Of a stretch of 64,000 nucleotides of DNA, positions 16,454-23,989 are shown piece after piece. The stretch covers positions 62,001 to 126,000 of the forward strand of contig JBEKBH010000008.1 of assembly GCA_050015495.1 (NCBI GenBank), written 5' to 3'. The translations under genes were made by a program, and so were the position numbers. This DNA comes from Palsa-1439 sp050015495. GTDB taxonomy: Bacteria > Verrucomicrobiota > Verrucomicrobiia > Palsa-1439. A model generated the notes under the pieces. The model did no database searches, had not been told where the DNA came from, and saw only the letters and a list, made by a program, of their open reading frames with translations. Numbering within the stretch: position 1 is the first letter of the stretch; every line of letters begins with the position of its first letter.

Positions 16454-18451
16454 ATGAAGAGGAAACTCACGTTTTTGATTGTAGGCGTATCCTTTTTGCT
16501 CGGTGCGCTGGCGACGCAGGCCCAACAAATAAAGCTGATGGAATACGACGCCTCGAACGACATTGGCGCCAACACCAACCCGTCGCCGCAATCAGCGGCA
16601 TACGCGCGCGTCATCGGATACCAGCAACCGGATATCGTCTGCTTCTCCGAATTAAATGATGGTAGCTCCGCCGCGGCGGTCGGGGCGGGGGTCATCAGTT
16701 GGGTGACCAACAATCTGGCTTCGGTCTTCGGAACGAAAACCGGTGTCACGTTCTGGGTTTACATCGCCAACGTGGGGGATGGGTTCAACCGCAACGGCGA
16801 AATCAGCCGCTACCCGATTGTCAGCGGCACGACGTACAGCGACGCCGGGGGCGGGTTTGCCAACCTGCGCGGGATGGATTCGATCAAAATCCAATTGAGT
16901 GGCACCAACACCCTCCAAATCTTCCATGCGCACCTGAAAGCCGATGGCGGCAGCTCCGACTCGGACAGCAACTGCGAGCGAAAACAGGCGGAGGCTGCGA
17001 CCGACGCGACCAACATGATGTACTGGGCGAGCACGAACCAGTACCCGTACGTCTGGACCTGCGACTGCAATGAGGACCAGGATCCACGCGATGTCGGTAC
17101 CGTTGACGGGTACACCACGCCCGAGTGCCCGATCTCGAGCACGTATCATCCGATCACCACCCTCGAGCAGGTGGGCGGCGTTGTCAATTACAGTCCCACC
17201 ACGCTCGATGGCGTGTGGCGGACGTGGAGCACGACACAGGAAGCCGGCCAGCCATCCGTCATCTTCGATTACATTCTTGCCGCGACCAACCGGCTCGCTC
17301 CCGCGTCCGGGCTGGTGTTCAGCACATTCGACTGGGCCGCGCACGGTCTGTACACCAACGCGGGCCCGCAGAATCTCGTCACCGACAGTTATACCGCGGA
17401 CGATCACTTCGACGTCCTGGTGACCTACTCGTTTCCGACCTCCGGGACAAATTTCAGCGTCAGCCCGACCTCGTTCACGGTGACCGGAAATCCGGGCGGA
17501 CCGTTCACCCCTTCCAGTCAGACCTGCGTGTTGATCAACTTCGACACGATCCCGTTGTTTTGGTCCGTTACGAACCAAACGAGCTGGTTGAAGATTTCTT
17601 CCCCGGTCGGAAATCTTGGCGCCGGTTTGGGCACGAACATCACCGCATCGATCACGGCGGCGGCCAATTCGCTGGCTGCGGGGACGTACACGGACACGAT
17701 CACGTTCAGCAACACGGCCACGGGAGTTTCTCTCCCGGTGGGCGTCACATTGACGGTCGGGACGCTGCCGGTAGCGAGTTTCACGGCGACCCCGACCAAC
17801 GGGGCGGCGCCATTGAGCGTGAATTTCACGGACCGCTCGTCCGGTGCCACGGGCTGGGCGTGGGCATTTGGAGATGGGAACACGTCGAGCAGCCAGAACC
17901 CGTCGGACATTTACGTGAATCCCGGCAGTTACACGGTACAGGAGATCGTGACCGGAAATGGCGGGTCGGCCACCAATACCCAAGCGGCGTTCATCAACGT
18001 GTACGACCCGTTCGCGTGGTGGCAGCTCCAGTACTTCGGTACCACCAACAATACGGCGAGCACCGCGCCGGGCGGGGATTACACCGGCGCGGGCATGAGC
18101 AACACCAACAAGTTCCTGGCGGGCTTCAATCCCACCAACGCGGTGGCGTACCTGCACGTTATCAGCATCGCGGAGCAGTTGGTGGCGGGGACTACCAACG
18201 TCGTCGTGACGTATCTCGGCCCCAACGGGGACGACACTTATACGCCGGGGATTGCATCACTGACGAACGTGCTGGATTACACGACCGGTGCCGCCGACGG
18301 CAGCTACACCAATGGCGGTTGGCAGGATACGGGCCAGACCAATATCCTCAGTGGAGGCAACGGTTTTGGCTTCGTAACCAACATGATCGACTACGACGGG
18401 GCGACGAATGTCCCATCGCGATTCTACCGGGTGCGCGTATTGTTGCCGTAG
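16454..18451 (+). CDS. Secreted endonuclease/exonuclease/phosphatase-fold protein with one PKD domain
   Basis: The 665-residue paralogue of the preceding gene starts at the ATG in the same CTCGGGGATT-GCA-ATG context. It has a signal peptide (about 1-24), an EEP region with 'LMEYDASN', 'DIVCFSELND', 'HAHLKADGG' and 'DCNEDQDP', and a 'DDHFDVLVTY' in place of the first protein's 'SDHLP'. A BACON/Ig-like segment (about 335-435, 'FSVSPTSFTVTG' ... 'LPVGVTLTVG') takes the place of the first PKD domain. One PKD and the same ~140-residue C-terminal module follow. The C-terminal modules of the two genes are nearly identical at DNA level (15825-16180 against 18003-18350). The function is inferred as for its neighbour. 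Confidence 0.8.
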   Translation: MKRKLTFLIVGVSFLLGALATQAQQIKLMEYDASNDIGANTNPSPQSAAYARVIGYQQPDIVCFSELNDGSSAAAVGAGVISWVTNNLASVFGTKTGVTFWVYIANVGDGFNRNGEISRYPIVSGTTYSDAGGGFANLRGMDSIKIQLSGTNTLQIFHAHLKADGGSSDSDSNCERKQAEAATDATNMMYWASTNQYPYVWTCDCNEDQDPRDVGTVDGYTTPECPISSTYHPITTLEQVGGVVNYSPTTLDGVWRTWSTTQEAGQPSVIFDYILAATNRLAPASGLVFSTFDWAAHGLYTNAGPQNLVTDSYTADDHFDVLVTYSFPTSGTNFSVSPTSFTVTGNPGGPFTPSSQTCVLINFDTIPLFWSVTNQTSWLKISSPVGNLGAGLGTNITASITAAANSLAAGTYTDTITFSNTATGVSLPVGVTLTVGTLPVASFTATPTNGAAPLSVNFTDRSSGATGWAWAFGDGNTSSSQNPSDIYVNPGSYTVQEIVTGNGGSATNTQAAFINVYDPFAWWQLQYFGTTNNTASTAPGGDYTGAGMSNTNKFLAGFNPTNAVAYLHVISIAEQLVAGTTNVVVTYLGPNGDDTYTPGIASLTNVLDYTTGAADGSYTNGGWQDTGQTNILSGGNGFGFVTNMIDYDGATNVPSRFYRVRVLLP

Positions 18452-18523
18452 CCCGGCAGCGGCCGCCTCCACGCTCACCGAGCGCGGCCACAAGTGGAGC
18501 CGTGTAGAGGGCGAGCTGGCTCG

Positions 18524-18552
18524 TTGACACGGGTGGCGGGGGCGTTTACGAT
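18524..18552 (+). promoter_or_regulatory. Sigma70-like promoter abutting the DUF502 start codon
   Basis: Consensus TTGACA (18524-18529), 17-base spacer and TACGAT (18547-18552). Only 9 bases separate the -10 box from the ATG and no ribosome-binding site fits between, so the transcript should be leaderless or nearly so. Confidence 0.6.
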
Positions 18553-18561
18553 CACTCGCCC

Positions 18562-19203
18562 ATGAGCGAACTGTGGAAAGACCTGCGGAATTCGTTTTTT
18601 GCCGGGTTGCTGGTCGTGGTACCCGTTGCCGCGTCCGTGTTGATCCTGCTCGGGATATTCACTTGGGTGACGGATTTCATGTTGCCCGATGCGCTCCGCC
18701 AGCAGATGCTGACGCCGTTGTACCGGATCATCGCGCTGGTGTTGTTCATCGGGTTCACGATGGGCGTGGGATGGATCACGCGTCATGTGATGGGCCGGCA
18801 GATGGTGTCGGCGACGGAGACGATGATCGGGCGCGTGCCGCTGCTGAACAAGACGTACGGGTTCATGAAGGAAATCAGCCAGACCCTGCTCTCAGGCCGC
18901 AAGACGATGTTCCAGCGGGTGGTGTTGGTGGAATTTCCGCGGCCGGGGGTGTATTCGGTCGGGTTCGTGACAAGCGAGGCGGGAGGCGAAGCGCAGGCGA
19001 AAACCGGCGAGACGGTGATCAATGTGTTCGTGCCGACCACGCCCAATCCGACGAGCGGTTTTCTGATTCTGGTGCCGCGTAATCAACTGGTGGACCTCAA
19101 GATGAGCGTGGCCGAGGGAATGAAGATGGTGATTTCGGGCGGCACGGTCGTGCCGGCGTACACACCGGCGGCGCAACAGACCTTGAAGCTGGGACAGCCC
19201 TAA
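18562..19203 (+). CDS. DUF502 family membrane protein
   Basis: The 213-residue protein has two N-terminal membrane segments (about 11-33 and 53-76) and the family's conserved 'FAGLLVVVPVAASVLIL', 'GRVPLLNKTYGFMKEI' and 'PTTPNPTSGFLILVP' motifs. DUF502 proteins are widespread inner-membrane proteins of unknown biochemical role. recO follows 6 bases downstream, so the two are probably co-transcribed. Confidence 0.9.
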   Translation: MSELWKDLRNSFFAGLLVVVPVAASVLILLGIFTWVTDFMLPDALRQQMLTPLYRIIALVLFIGFTMGVGWITRHVMGRQMVSATETMIGRVPLLNKTYGFMKEISQTLLSGRKTMFQRVVLVEFPRPGVYSVGFVTSEAGGEAQAKTGETVINVFVPTTPNPTSGFLILVPRNQLVDLKMSVAEGMKMVISGGTVVPAYTPAAQQTLKLGQP

Positions 19204-19209
19204 GATTGC

Positions 19210-19848
19210 ATGGACACCGAGCGCGCCGAGGGAATCGTCCTGCGCCGACAGACGGTGACAGAATCCAGTCTGGTCGTGACGTGGTACACGCGCGAGTTTG
19301 GCAAGCTAAAGACACTGGCCAAAGGGGCGCGACGAGCCAAGGGGCCGTTTCAGGGCAAGATCGACCTGTTCTACCGCGATGAGATTGTGTTTTTGCGCAG
19401 CCGGCGCAGCGATTTACATCTGTTGCACGACTGTTTTCTTGAAGAAGCCCATACCCGACTGCGCAATTCGGTCGAATCATTGACGGCAGCGTCGTATGTC
19501 TGTGAGCTGGTGGATCTTGCGACGGAGGGTGAGGATCCGAATAAGGGCATTTACGAGCTCCTGGCAACAGTTCTGGAGTCGCTGGAAACCAGTCAGGACG
19601 GTGTCCTGCTGATTTGGTTTGAGCTTCGATTACTGTCGGCAGCCGGCTGGAAACCGAACTGGGAGGCAAAGACAGGGGTGGACCGAATACTGCAATCGAT
19701 CGCTGGATCATCGTTGGAAGGTATTGGGCGGGTGAAGCTTAGCGATGAGCAGGTTGTGACTGGCCGGGAAGCACTGTGTCAATTTTGGGACGTGCACCTG
19801 GGTCGCGCACCTCGAACACGGGCATTTTTTGGTGCAAAAACTCCATAG
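19210..19848 (+). CDS. recO: DNA repair protein RecO
   Basis: The 212-residue protein matches RecO: an N-terminal OB fold ('GIVLRRQTVTESSLVVTWYTREFGKLKTLAKGARR', residues about 8-42) and a helical C-terminal part. RecO helps RecR load RecA on SSB-coated DNA in the RecFOR pathway. It is on the short side for the family (about 230-250 residues); the C-terminal zinc-binding cysteines found in some RecO proteins are absent. It lies directly behind the DUF502 gene. Confidence 0.85.
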   Translation: MDTERAEGIVLRRQTVTESSLVVTWYTREFGKLKTLAKGARRAKGPFQGKIDLFYRDEIVFLRSRRSDLHLLHDCFLEEAHTRLRNSVESLTAASYVCELVDLATEGEDPNKGIYELLATVLESLETSQDGVLLIWFELRLLSAAGWKPNWEAKTGVDRILQSIAGSSLEGIGRVKLSDEQVVTGREALCQFWDVHLGRAPRTRAFFGAKTP

Positions 19849-19877
19849 TTGACGTAGGTAGAACGGTTCGATACAAT
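19849..19877 (+). promoter_or_regulatory. Strong sigma70-like promoter of the ExbB/ExbD-like cluster
   Basis: TTGACG (19849-19854), a 17-base spacer and TACAAT (19872-19877), starting at the recO stop codon. The ~155-base leader to the first gene contains a 22-codon frame (ATG at 19962, TAA at 20028) whose end supplies the GAGGAG preceding the channel gene; whether it is translated is unknown. Confidence 0.65.
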
Positions 19878-20038
19878 TGGCGCGGTGCGGGTGAGAGGCC
19901 ATTCAGGCGCGTGAGGAGCCTGAAAAGAGCGAGATGGAAGCTCATCCGCAGTGAAGTGAGCATGAAAATCGCTTGTCATGAAGCAGGCGCGTATAGCGAG
20001 CCAATCAAACGATTATTCAACGAGGAGTAAATGACGCC

Positions 20039-21718
20039 ATGGCCACTGAGAATGTAGCATTCCCCGCCCACGAACGGCCCCAGACGGAGGTCAGCACCAT
20101 CCAGATGATCGGGATCGCGGTCGTCATCACGTTTGCGGTGTTCGGCATCGCGTTTGTCGTTGGCGGGTTCCCCAAGGACTTGTTTATGGGCTTGGAGAAG
20201 ATTCTCTATGACCGCGTGTTTTTCCAGAGCCTGATTACGTTTGTGTGGGCGCTGTCCATCGCCAACGTGGTGCTGAAACTGGTGCGGTTGAACAAGGAGA
20301 AGGCGGCCATTGCGGAAAGCGGCCTGCCGGAGAATTTCGATCTGACCGACCGGGAACGGATGATCAGTGTTTACGAGCGCATCCGGTTGCGCCCCGAGAT
20401 TGCCGAGAGCCTCAGTTTGACCCGTATTGCGCGGGTGCTGGCGATGTGGATCAACACCGGTGACTTTGGACGCACGGCGCAATACGCGCGCGAGCAGGCC
20501 GACCTCGATGCGGCCGAGTCCGATTCCACGTTCCGGCGCAACCGGCTGTTTATTTGGGCGATGCCGTTGCTCGGATTTGTGGGCACAGTGTACGGCGTGG
20601 CCAATGGCATCAGCCATTTCGCGGCGTTTTTGCATCAAGCCAACGTGAGCATGGACCAGATCAAAGCGGCGATCGGGGACATTACCACGGGCCTGGCGGT
20701 GGCGTTCATGTGCACGCTGCTCGGTTTGTTTGCGGCTGGACTCGCGGCATTTCCGGCCTTGTGGGCCGAGCGCAAAGAGGAGCAGGTCCTCGGCGAGATC
20801 GAGGAACTGATCGAGGATCAATTGCTGTCACGCATGCCGTCAACGCAAAGATCGCAGGAATTTTCAATCGAAAAGATGGTCAGCGCCATTCGTCAGGGAA
20901 TGGAAGGCCTGCAAACGCAATCGAAATTCCCCATCGAAGAACTGGCCCAGGCCATTGATGCGGGGTTCCGCCGGTTGCCGAACCCGGATCGGTATGAGGA
21001 AGTCTTTTCGCGCGCCATCGCGAAGGCGGGCGATGTCATCAACCAGAAATACGATGAATTCGCCGAGAATTACGAGCGGCGGATCGGCGAGTTGGGCTCG
21101 CAGCTTGGCGGGAAGCTCGAAGGCGTGGCCGGCAGCTTCAACAACGGAACGCACCGGATCGTGTCCGAGTTGACGAAGACGCAGGAGCGGAATCTGGAGA
21201 TTTACTCGAAGAACGAGCAGAAACTGGCGGAGAGGTTCGAGGAATTGACGGAGCAATTGACCTCCATGGCCAAGGAACAGTCCGAGCAGTTCGGCGAAGC
21301 GCACGAGAATTACGTCGAGGCAATCCAGGAGTTGGACAAGAAGGAAATCGCGCGGTTCGAGAAGATGGTCCAGGAGTTCAGCCAGCTCTCAGCCCGGCTG
21401 GCCGACTCCTTCAAGCAAGCCGTGACGACGCTGGAAAGCGCTTCCACGCGCTACAGCGAGCGCATCCACCAATCGGTCGAATCGTTGAACGAACAGCTCG
21501 AAAAGGTCACGCAGTTGGGCGCGGAGATTGACAAGGTTCTGCACACCACGCAGGCGATGGAGACCACACTGCGCCAGATGGGCAGTTCCGATGAATTCCG
21601 CCAGACACTGTCGAATCTTCGCAGCCATCTGAGTACGAGCGATGAATTGCTGAAACAACTCTCACGTCCGCGCAAAGTGGTCTTCCAGGAAGCCCGCGGC
21701 GACGACAACGGCCTGTAA
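20039..21718 (+). CDS. MotA/TolQ/ExbB-type proton channel protein with long coiled-coil tail
   Basis: The 559-residue protein has membrane segments at about 22-43, 60-83, 168-190 and 212-240. The last two carry the MotA/TolQ/ExbB signature ('PLLGFVGTVYGVANGI' and 'ITTGLAVAFMCTLLGLFAAG'). Residues from about 270 to the end form a predicted cytoplasmic helical or coiled-coil tail with regular Gln/Glu/Leu repeats ('SEQFGEAHENYVEAIQELDKKE', split by heptad-like spacing). Such proteins form the pentameric stator ring of proton-driven motors. Ordinary TolQ and ExbB are about 230 residues, so the tail is a large addition. Two ExbD-like genes follow at once. Confidence 0.85.
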   Translation: MATENVAFPAHERPQTEVSTIQMIGIAVVITFAVFGIAFVVGGFPKDLFMGLEKILYDRVFFQSLITFVWALSIANVVLKLVRLNKEKAAIAESGLPENFDLTDRERMISVYERIRLRPEIAESLSLTRIARVLAMWINTGDFGRTAQYAREQADLDAAESDSTFRRNRLFIWAMPLLGFVGTVYGVANGISHFAAFLHQANVSMDQIKAAIGDITTGLAVAFMCTLLGLFAAGLAAFPALWAERKEEQVLGEIEELIEDQLLSRMPSTQRSQEFSIEKMVSAIRQGMEGLQTQSKFPIEELAQAIDAGFRRLPNPDRYEEVFSRAIAKAGDVINQKYDEFAENYERRIGELGSQLGGKLEGVAGSFNNGTHRIVSELTKTQERNLEIYSKNEQKLAERFEELTEQLTSMAKEQSEQFGEAHENYVEAIQELDKKEIARFEKMVQEFSQLSARLADSFKQAVTTLESASTRYSERIHQSVESLNEQLEKVTQLGAEIDKVLHTTQAMETTLRQMGSSDEFRQTLSNLRSHLSTSDELLKQLSRPRKVVFQEARGDDNGL

Positions 21719-21765
21719 AGCGCGGGCTGGGGACGGATGACTCGGCAAGCCGGAGCGGCAACCCT

Positions 21766-22275
21766 ATGAGGCGGCGGAAAGGATACGAGAAGATCGACAT
21801 CAACGTGGAACCGTTCCTGTCGATCATGGCGATCGTCCTGAAGTTAATCACCCTGATTCTGGTGGTCATCGTGATGCGCATCGCCATGAATCCCAATGCC
21901 AAGCGGATTCCCACCTTCCCCGGATTATATTCCGGGCATGGTAATGAAATGAATCCCAAGGTTCCTTCGTACATTGATTGCCATCCGGATCGACTGACGT
22001 TGTATTCCAGCGACATACCAGCCGGCGCGCAGGTAACTTGGGACGATTTGCAGCGGCCGGATAACGCTGTGAACCAGCTTCTCGATAAAGTGCAGCAGCA
22101 CAAGAACGACGAGTATGTCGTCGTGATGGTGCGGCCTTCGTCGGTGAAATTTTACCGCACAGTGCGCAATCTGATCGAGAAGCGTCCAATCGACGTGGGC
22201 TACGACGCGATCGACGCCGATTTTAAGGTCGATTGGGACGCGGCAGAGAAGGCGCTGGCCATTTCCTCGGACTGA
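21766..22275 (+). CDS. ExbD/TolR-like protein lacking the membrane aspartate
   Basis: The 169-residue protein has the topology of ExbD/TolR: a basic cytoplasmic N-terminus, one membrane helix (about 17-41) and a periplasmic domain with the TolR-like end 'VVVMVRPSSVKFYRTVRNLIEKRPIDVGYDAID'. The helix begins with 'INVEPFLSIM', which aligns with the TolR/ExbD 'IN(I/V)xPLxD' motif, but the proton-carrying Asp is replaced by Ser19. It follows the channel gene by 47 bases. Either proton transfer depends on the next gene's product or this subunit is structural. Confidence 0.72.
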   Translation: MRRRKGYEKIDINVEPFLSIMAIVLKLITLILVVIVMRIAMNPNAKRIPTFPGLYSGHGNEMNPKVPSYIDCHPDRLTLYSSDIPAGAQVTWDDLQRPDNAVNQLLDKVQQHKNDEYVVVMVRPSSVKFYRTVRNLIEKRPIDVGYDAIDADFKVDWDAAEKALAISSD

Positions 22276-22279
22276 CACC

Positions 22280-22918
22280 ATGGCGCGGCGACGAATACGC
22301 AAGGGCGAGCCGGAGATGCTGATCGTGTCGTTCTGCGACATCGTGACGATCACGACAGCGGCGCTTTTCTTTTGCTTGTTGGTCACCGTCCAGGAGGCCG
22401 TCAAAATTCCCCTGTTCAGGCCAACGCCCCGCGCGAAAATAACCTCGAAACAAGGCGTTTTCTTCGAATGTCGGACAAATGAATTGTTTTTCGTGGATAA
22501 GGCCGGATTGGACGATCAGGTCGAAAAACTGATGTCGACATTAAACCCGGGGATTCGGGGTGGGGATTTGGAGTCGTTCCTGAAAGCCATACAGGGGCAA
22601 GAGGTTGGCAATGCGTATTACAAGGTTGATCCGCGCTACTTGCTGGTCGGACAAATAGGGCTGGAGGCCCGCCCCGGCGTAGCTGGGGAAACGATTTCCG
22701 GATTGGCGGATCAAAACAGTAAGTTTCAGGCCATTTTGTCTCAATTGGACAAGAGCCGGCAATACATTGCTTTTTTGGTCAGAGATGATAGCTTTACCAT
22801 GTTTCGCAAGGCACGGCAGGTGGCCGACGAGGCTGGGTTCGAAACGGGCTGGGAATTGCTCGGGATCGATGAGCCAATCAAATTCGGGGAGGGTGGCACC
22901 GCGATAGCCACCCAATAG
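22280..22918 (+). CDS. Second ExbD-like single-span protein with membrane aspartate
   Basis: The 212-residue protein has a basic N-terminus, a membrane helix at about 14-37 and a periplasmic domain of about 170 residues. Its helix reads 'VSFCDIVTITTAALFF', with Asp20 where TolR, ExbD and MotB have the essential proton-binding Asp, although the 'INxxP' motif is absent. The C-terminal 'YIAFLVRDDSFTMFRKARQVADEAGF' resembles the ExbD end ('...ADKxxxYxxVxxVxDxxKxAG') and parallels the previous gene. It starts 4 bases after that gene, so the two are probably made together. Confidence 0.68.
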   Translation: MARRRIRKGEPEMLIVSFCDIVTITTAALFFCLLVTVQEAVKIPLFRPTPRAKITSKQGVFFECRTNELFFVDKAGLDDQVEKLMSTLNPGIRGGDLESFLKAIQGQEVGNAYYKVDPRYLLVGQIGLEARPGVAGETISGLADQNSKFQAILSQLDKSRQYIAFLVRDDSFTMFRKARQVADEAGFETGWELLGIDEPIKFGEGGTAIATQ

Positions 22919-22928
22919 GGGTTGTTTT

Positions 22929-23954
22929 ATGGCTCGGAGCACAAGCAGCAATGGGAAGGGCAGAGGGACAAAGCCCAACGTAATTGTCTGGACCCTGCTG
23001 GCCGTATTGGCTCTGACAGCAGCTGTGTTGGCCTTCAAAGTGACGCAGCGATTCCACCGTGTCGTCCAGGAGACGAATCAGGTGCGCACGGTTGTCCAGG
23101 AGGCCGTCAAGCGTCAGGAGATGATCGTCAAGACGCCCGCCCGCAAGGAGTTTTCCGCGGCCTTTCTCCAAATGGCCTTCGGCGATAACCCGCAGCTATT
23201 GGAGCAGATCAAGGAATCGCTGGGCAAAGCGCTCGGCGAGAATCCGACGCTGGCGCAAGGTGACGTCGCCATGATGTTGGTGACCTACCGCGCGGAGGGC
23301 GAGCTGCGCGACGTGGCGATCCATATTTTCGGCAATCTCGTGCCGGAGAAGCTGCCGGCATTCAGCGCCGAAGGCTATTGGAAGTCGCAGCTCCCCGACA
23401 GCTTCTTCACGATGGGACAATCGATGTTGGCCACCCTGGGGAGGGAAGTCGTGATTTTGGCCAGCCCGGAGGCCGAGAAACGTCAACGGGACCTTCTGGA
23501 AGCGATCCTGAATAACCGATACGAGACGGTCCAGAATTACCTTCACGATCCGGTCTCGTTCATCGCGGTCATTCCCGAGCCGGGGTTGCTGTTCACGGAT
23601 CGTTTTCGGCCGTACATGGCGGCCGCGTTGATCAAAGGAAAGATTTCGCTCGATGAAGGGCGCGCGGAAATGGTTGCCCTGAGCATGGACCCTCAAAAGG
23701 CCCAGGAACTGGCGCAATTGCTGTCGGACACGCGCATGATGGCTGTGGGCATCGCTCGCGTTCGCTACGCGAGTCCAGCGGCCGAATCCGCGCTCGAGCA
23801 GTTGTCCCGCGCGCAGATTGTCGCCGATGGACCTGCCGTGAGAATGAACGTGGTGCTGTCATCTGACGTACTGGGGCGGGGGCTGCCGCGGGTCATCCGC
23901 GCCCTGGCCAAGGGAATCGGCCGCATCCAACGCGGCCCGGGTTACCCGAGCTAG
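22929..23954 (+). CDS. Membrane-anchored protein of unknown function
   Basis: The 341-residue protein has a short basic N-terminus, one membrane helix (about 18-37, 'VIVWTLLAVLALTAAVLAF'), a helical stalk (about 40-70) and an exported domain of about 270 residues with no motif I recognise. It begins 10 bases after the second ExbD-like gene, so it is likely a partner of the channel complex. I cannot assign it to TonB, TolA or OmpA families: there is no proline-rich spacer and no peptidoglycan-binding motif. Confidence 0.65.
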   Translation: MARSTSSNGKGRGTKPNVIVWTLLAVLALTAAVLAFKVTQRFHRVVQETNQVRTVVQEAVKRQEMIVKTPARKEFSAAFLQMAFGDNPQLLEQIKESLGKALGENPTLAQGDVAMMLVTYRAEGELRDVAIHIFGNLVPEKLPAFSAEGYWKSQLPDSFFTMGQSMLATLGREVVILASPEAEKRQRDLLEAILNNRYETVQNYLHDPVSFIAVIPEPGLLFTDRFRPYMAAALIKGKISLDEGRAEMVALSMDPQKAQELAQLLSDTRMMAVGIARVRYASPAAESALEQLSRAQIVADGPAVRMNVVLSSDVLGRGLPRVIRALAKGIGRIQRGPGYPS

Positions 23955-23989
23955 CCGCGGATCCTCGATTCTGTGCGCCCACGAGGAAT

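Noticed and set aside
16652..18157. 501-codon minus-strand frame over the second EEP-PKD gene
   Set aside because: Antisense mirror of a repetitive gene; Arg/Gly-rich with no start context.
20039..22918. Zorya-type defence system
   Set aside because: The ring protein with coiled-coil tail recalls ZorA, but there is no OmpA-domain ZorB, no helicase or nuclease, and the neighbours are housekeeping genes.
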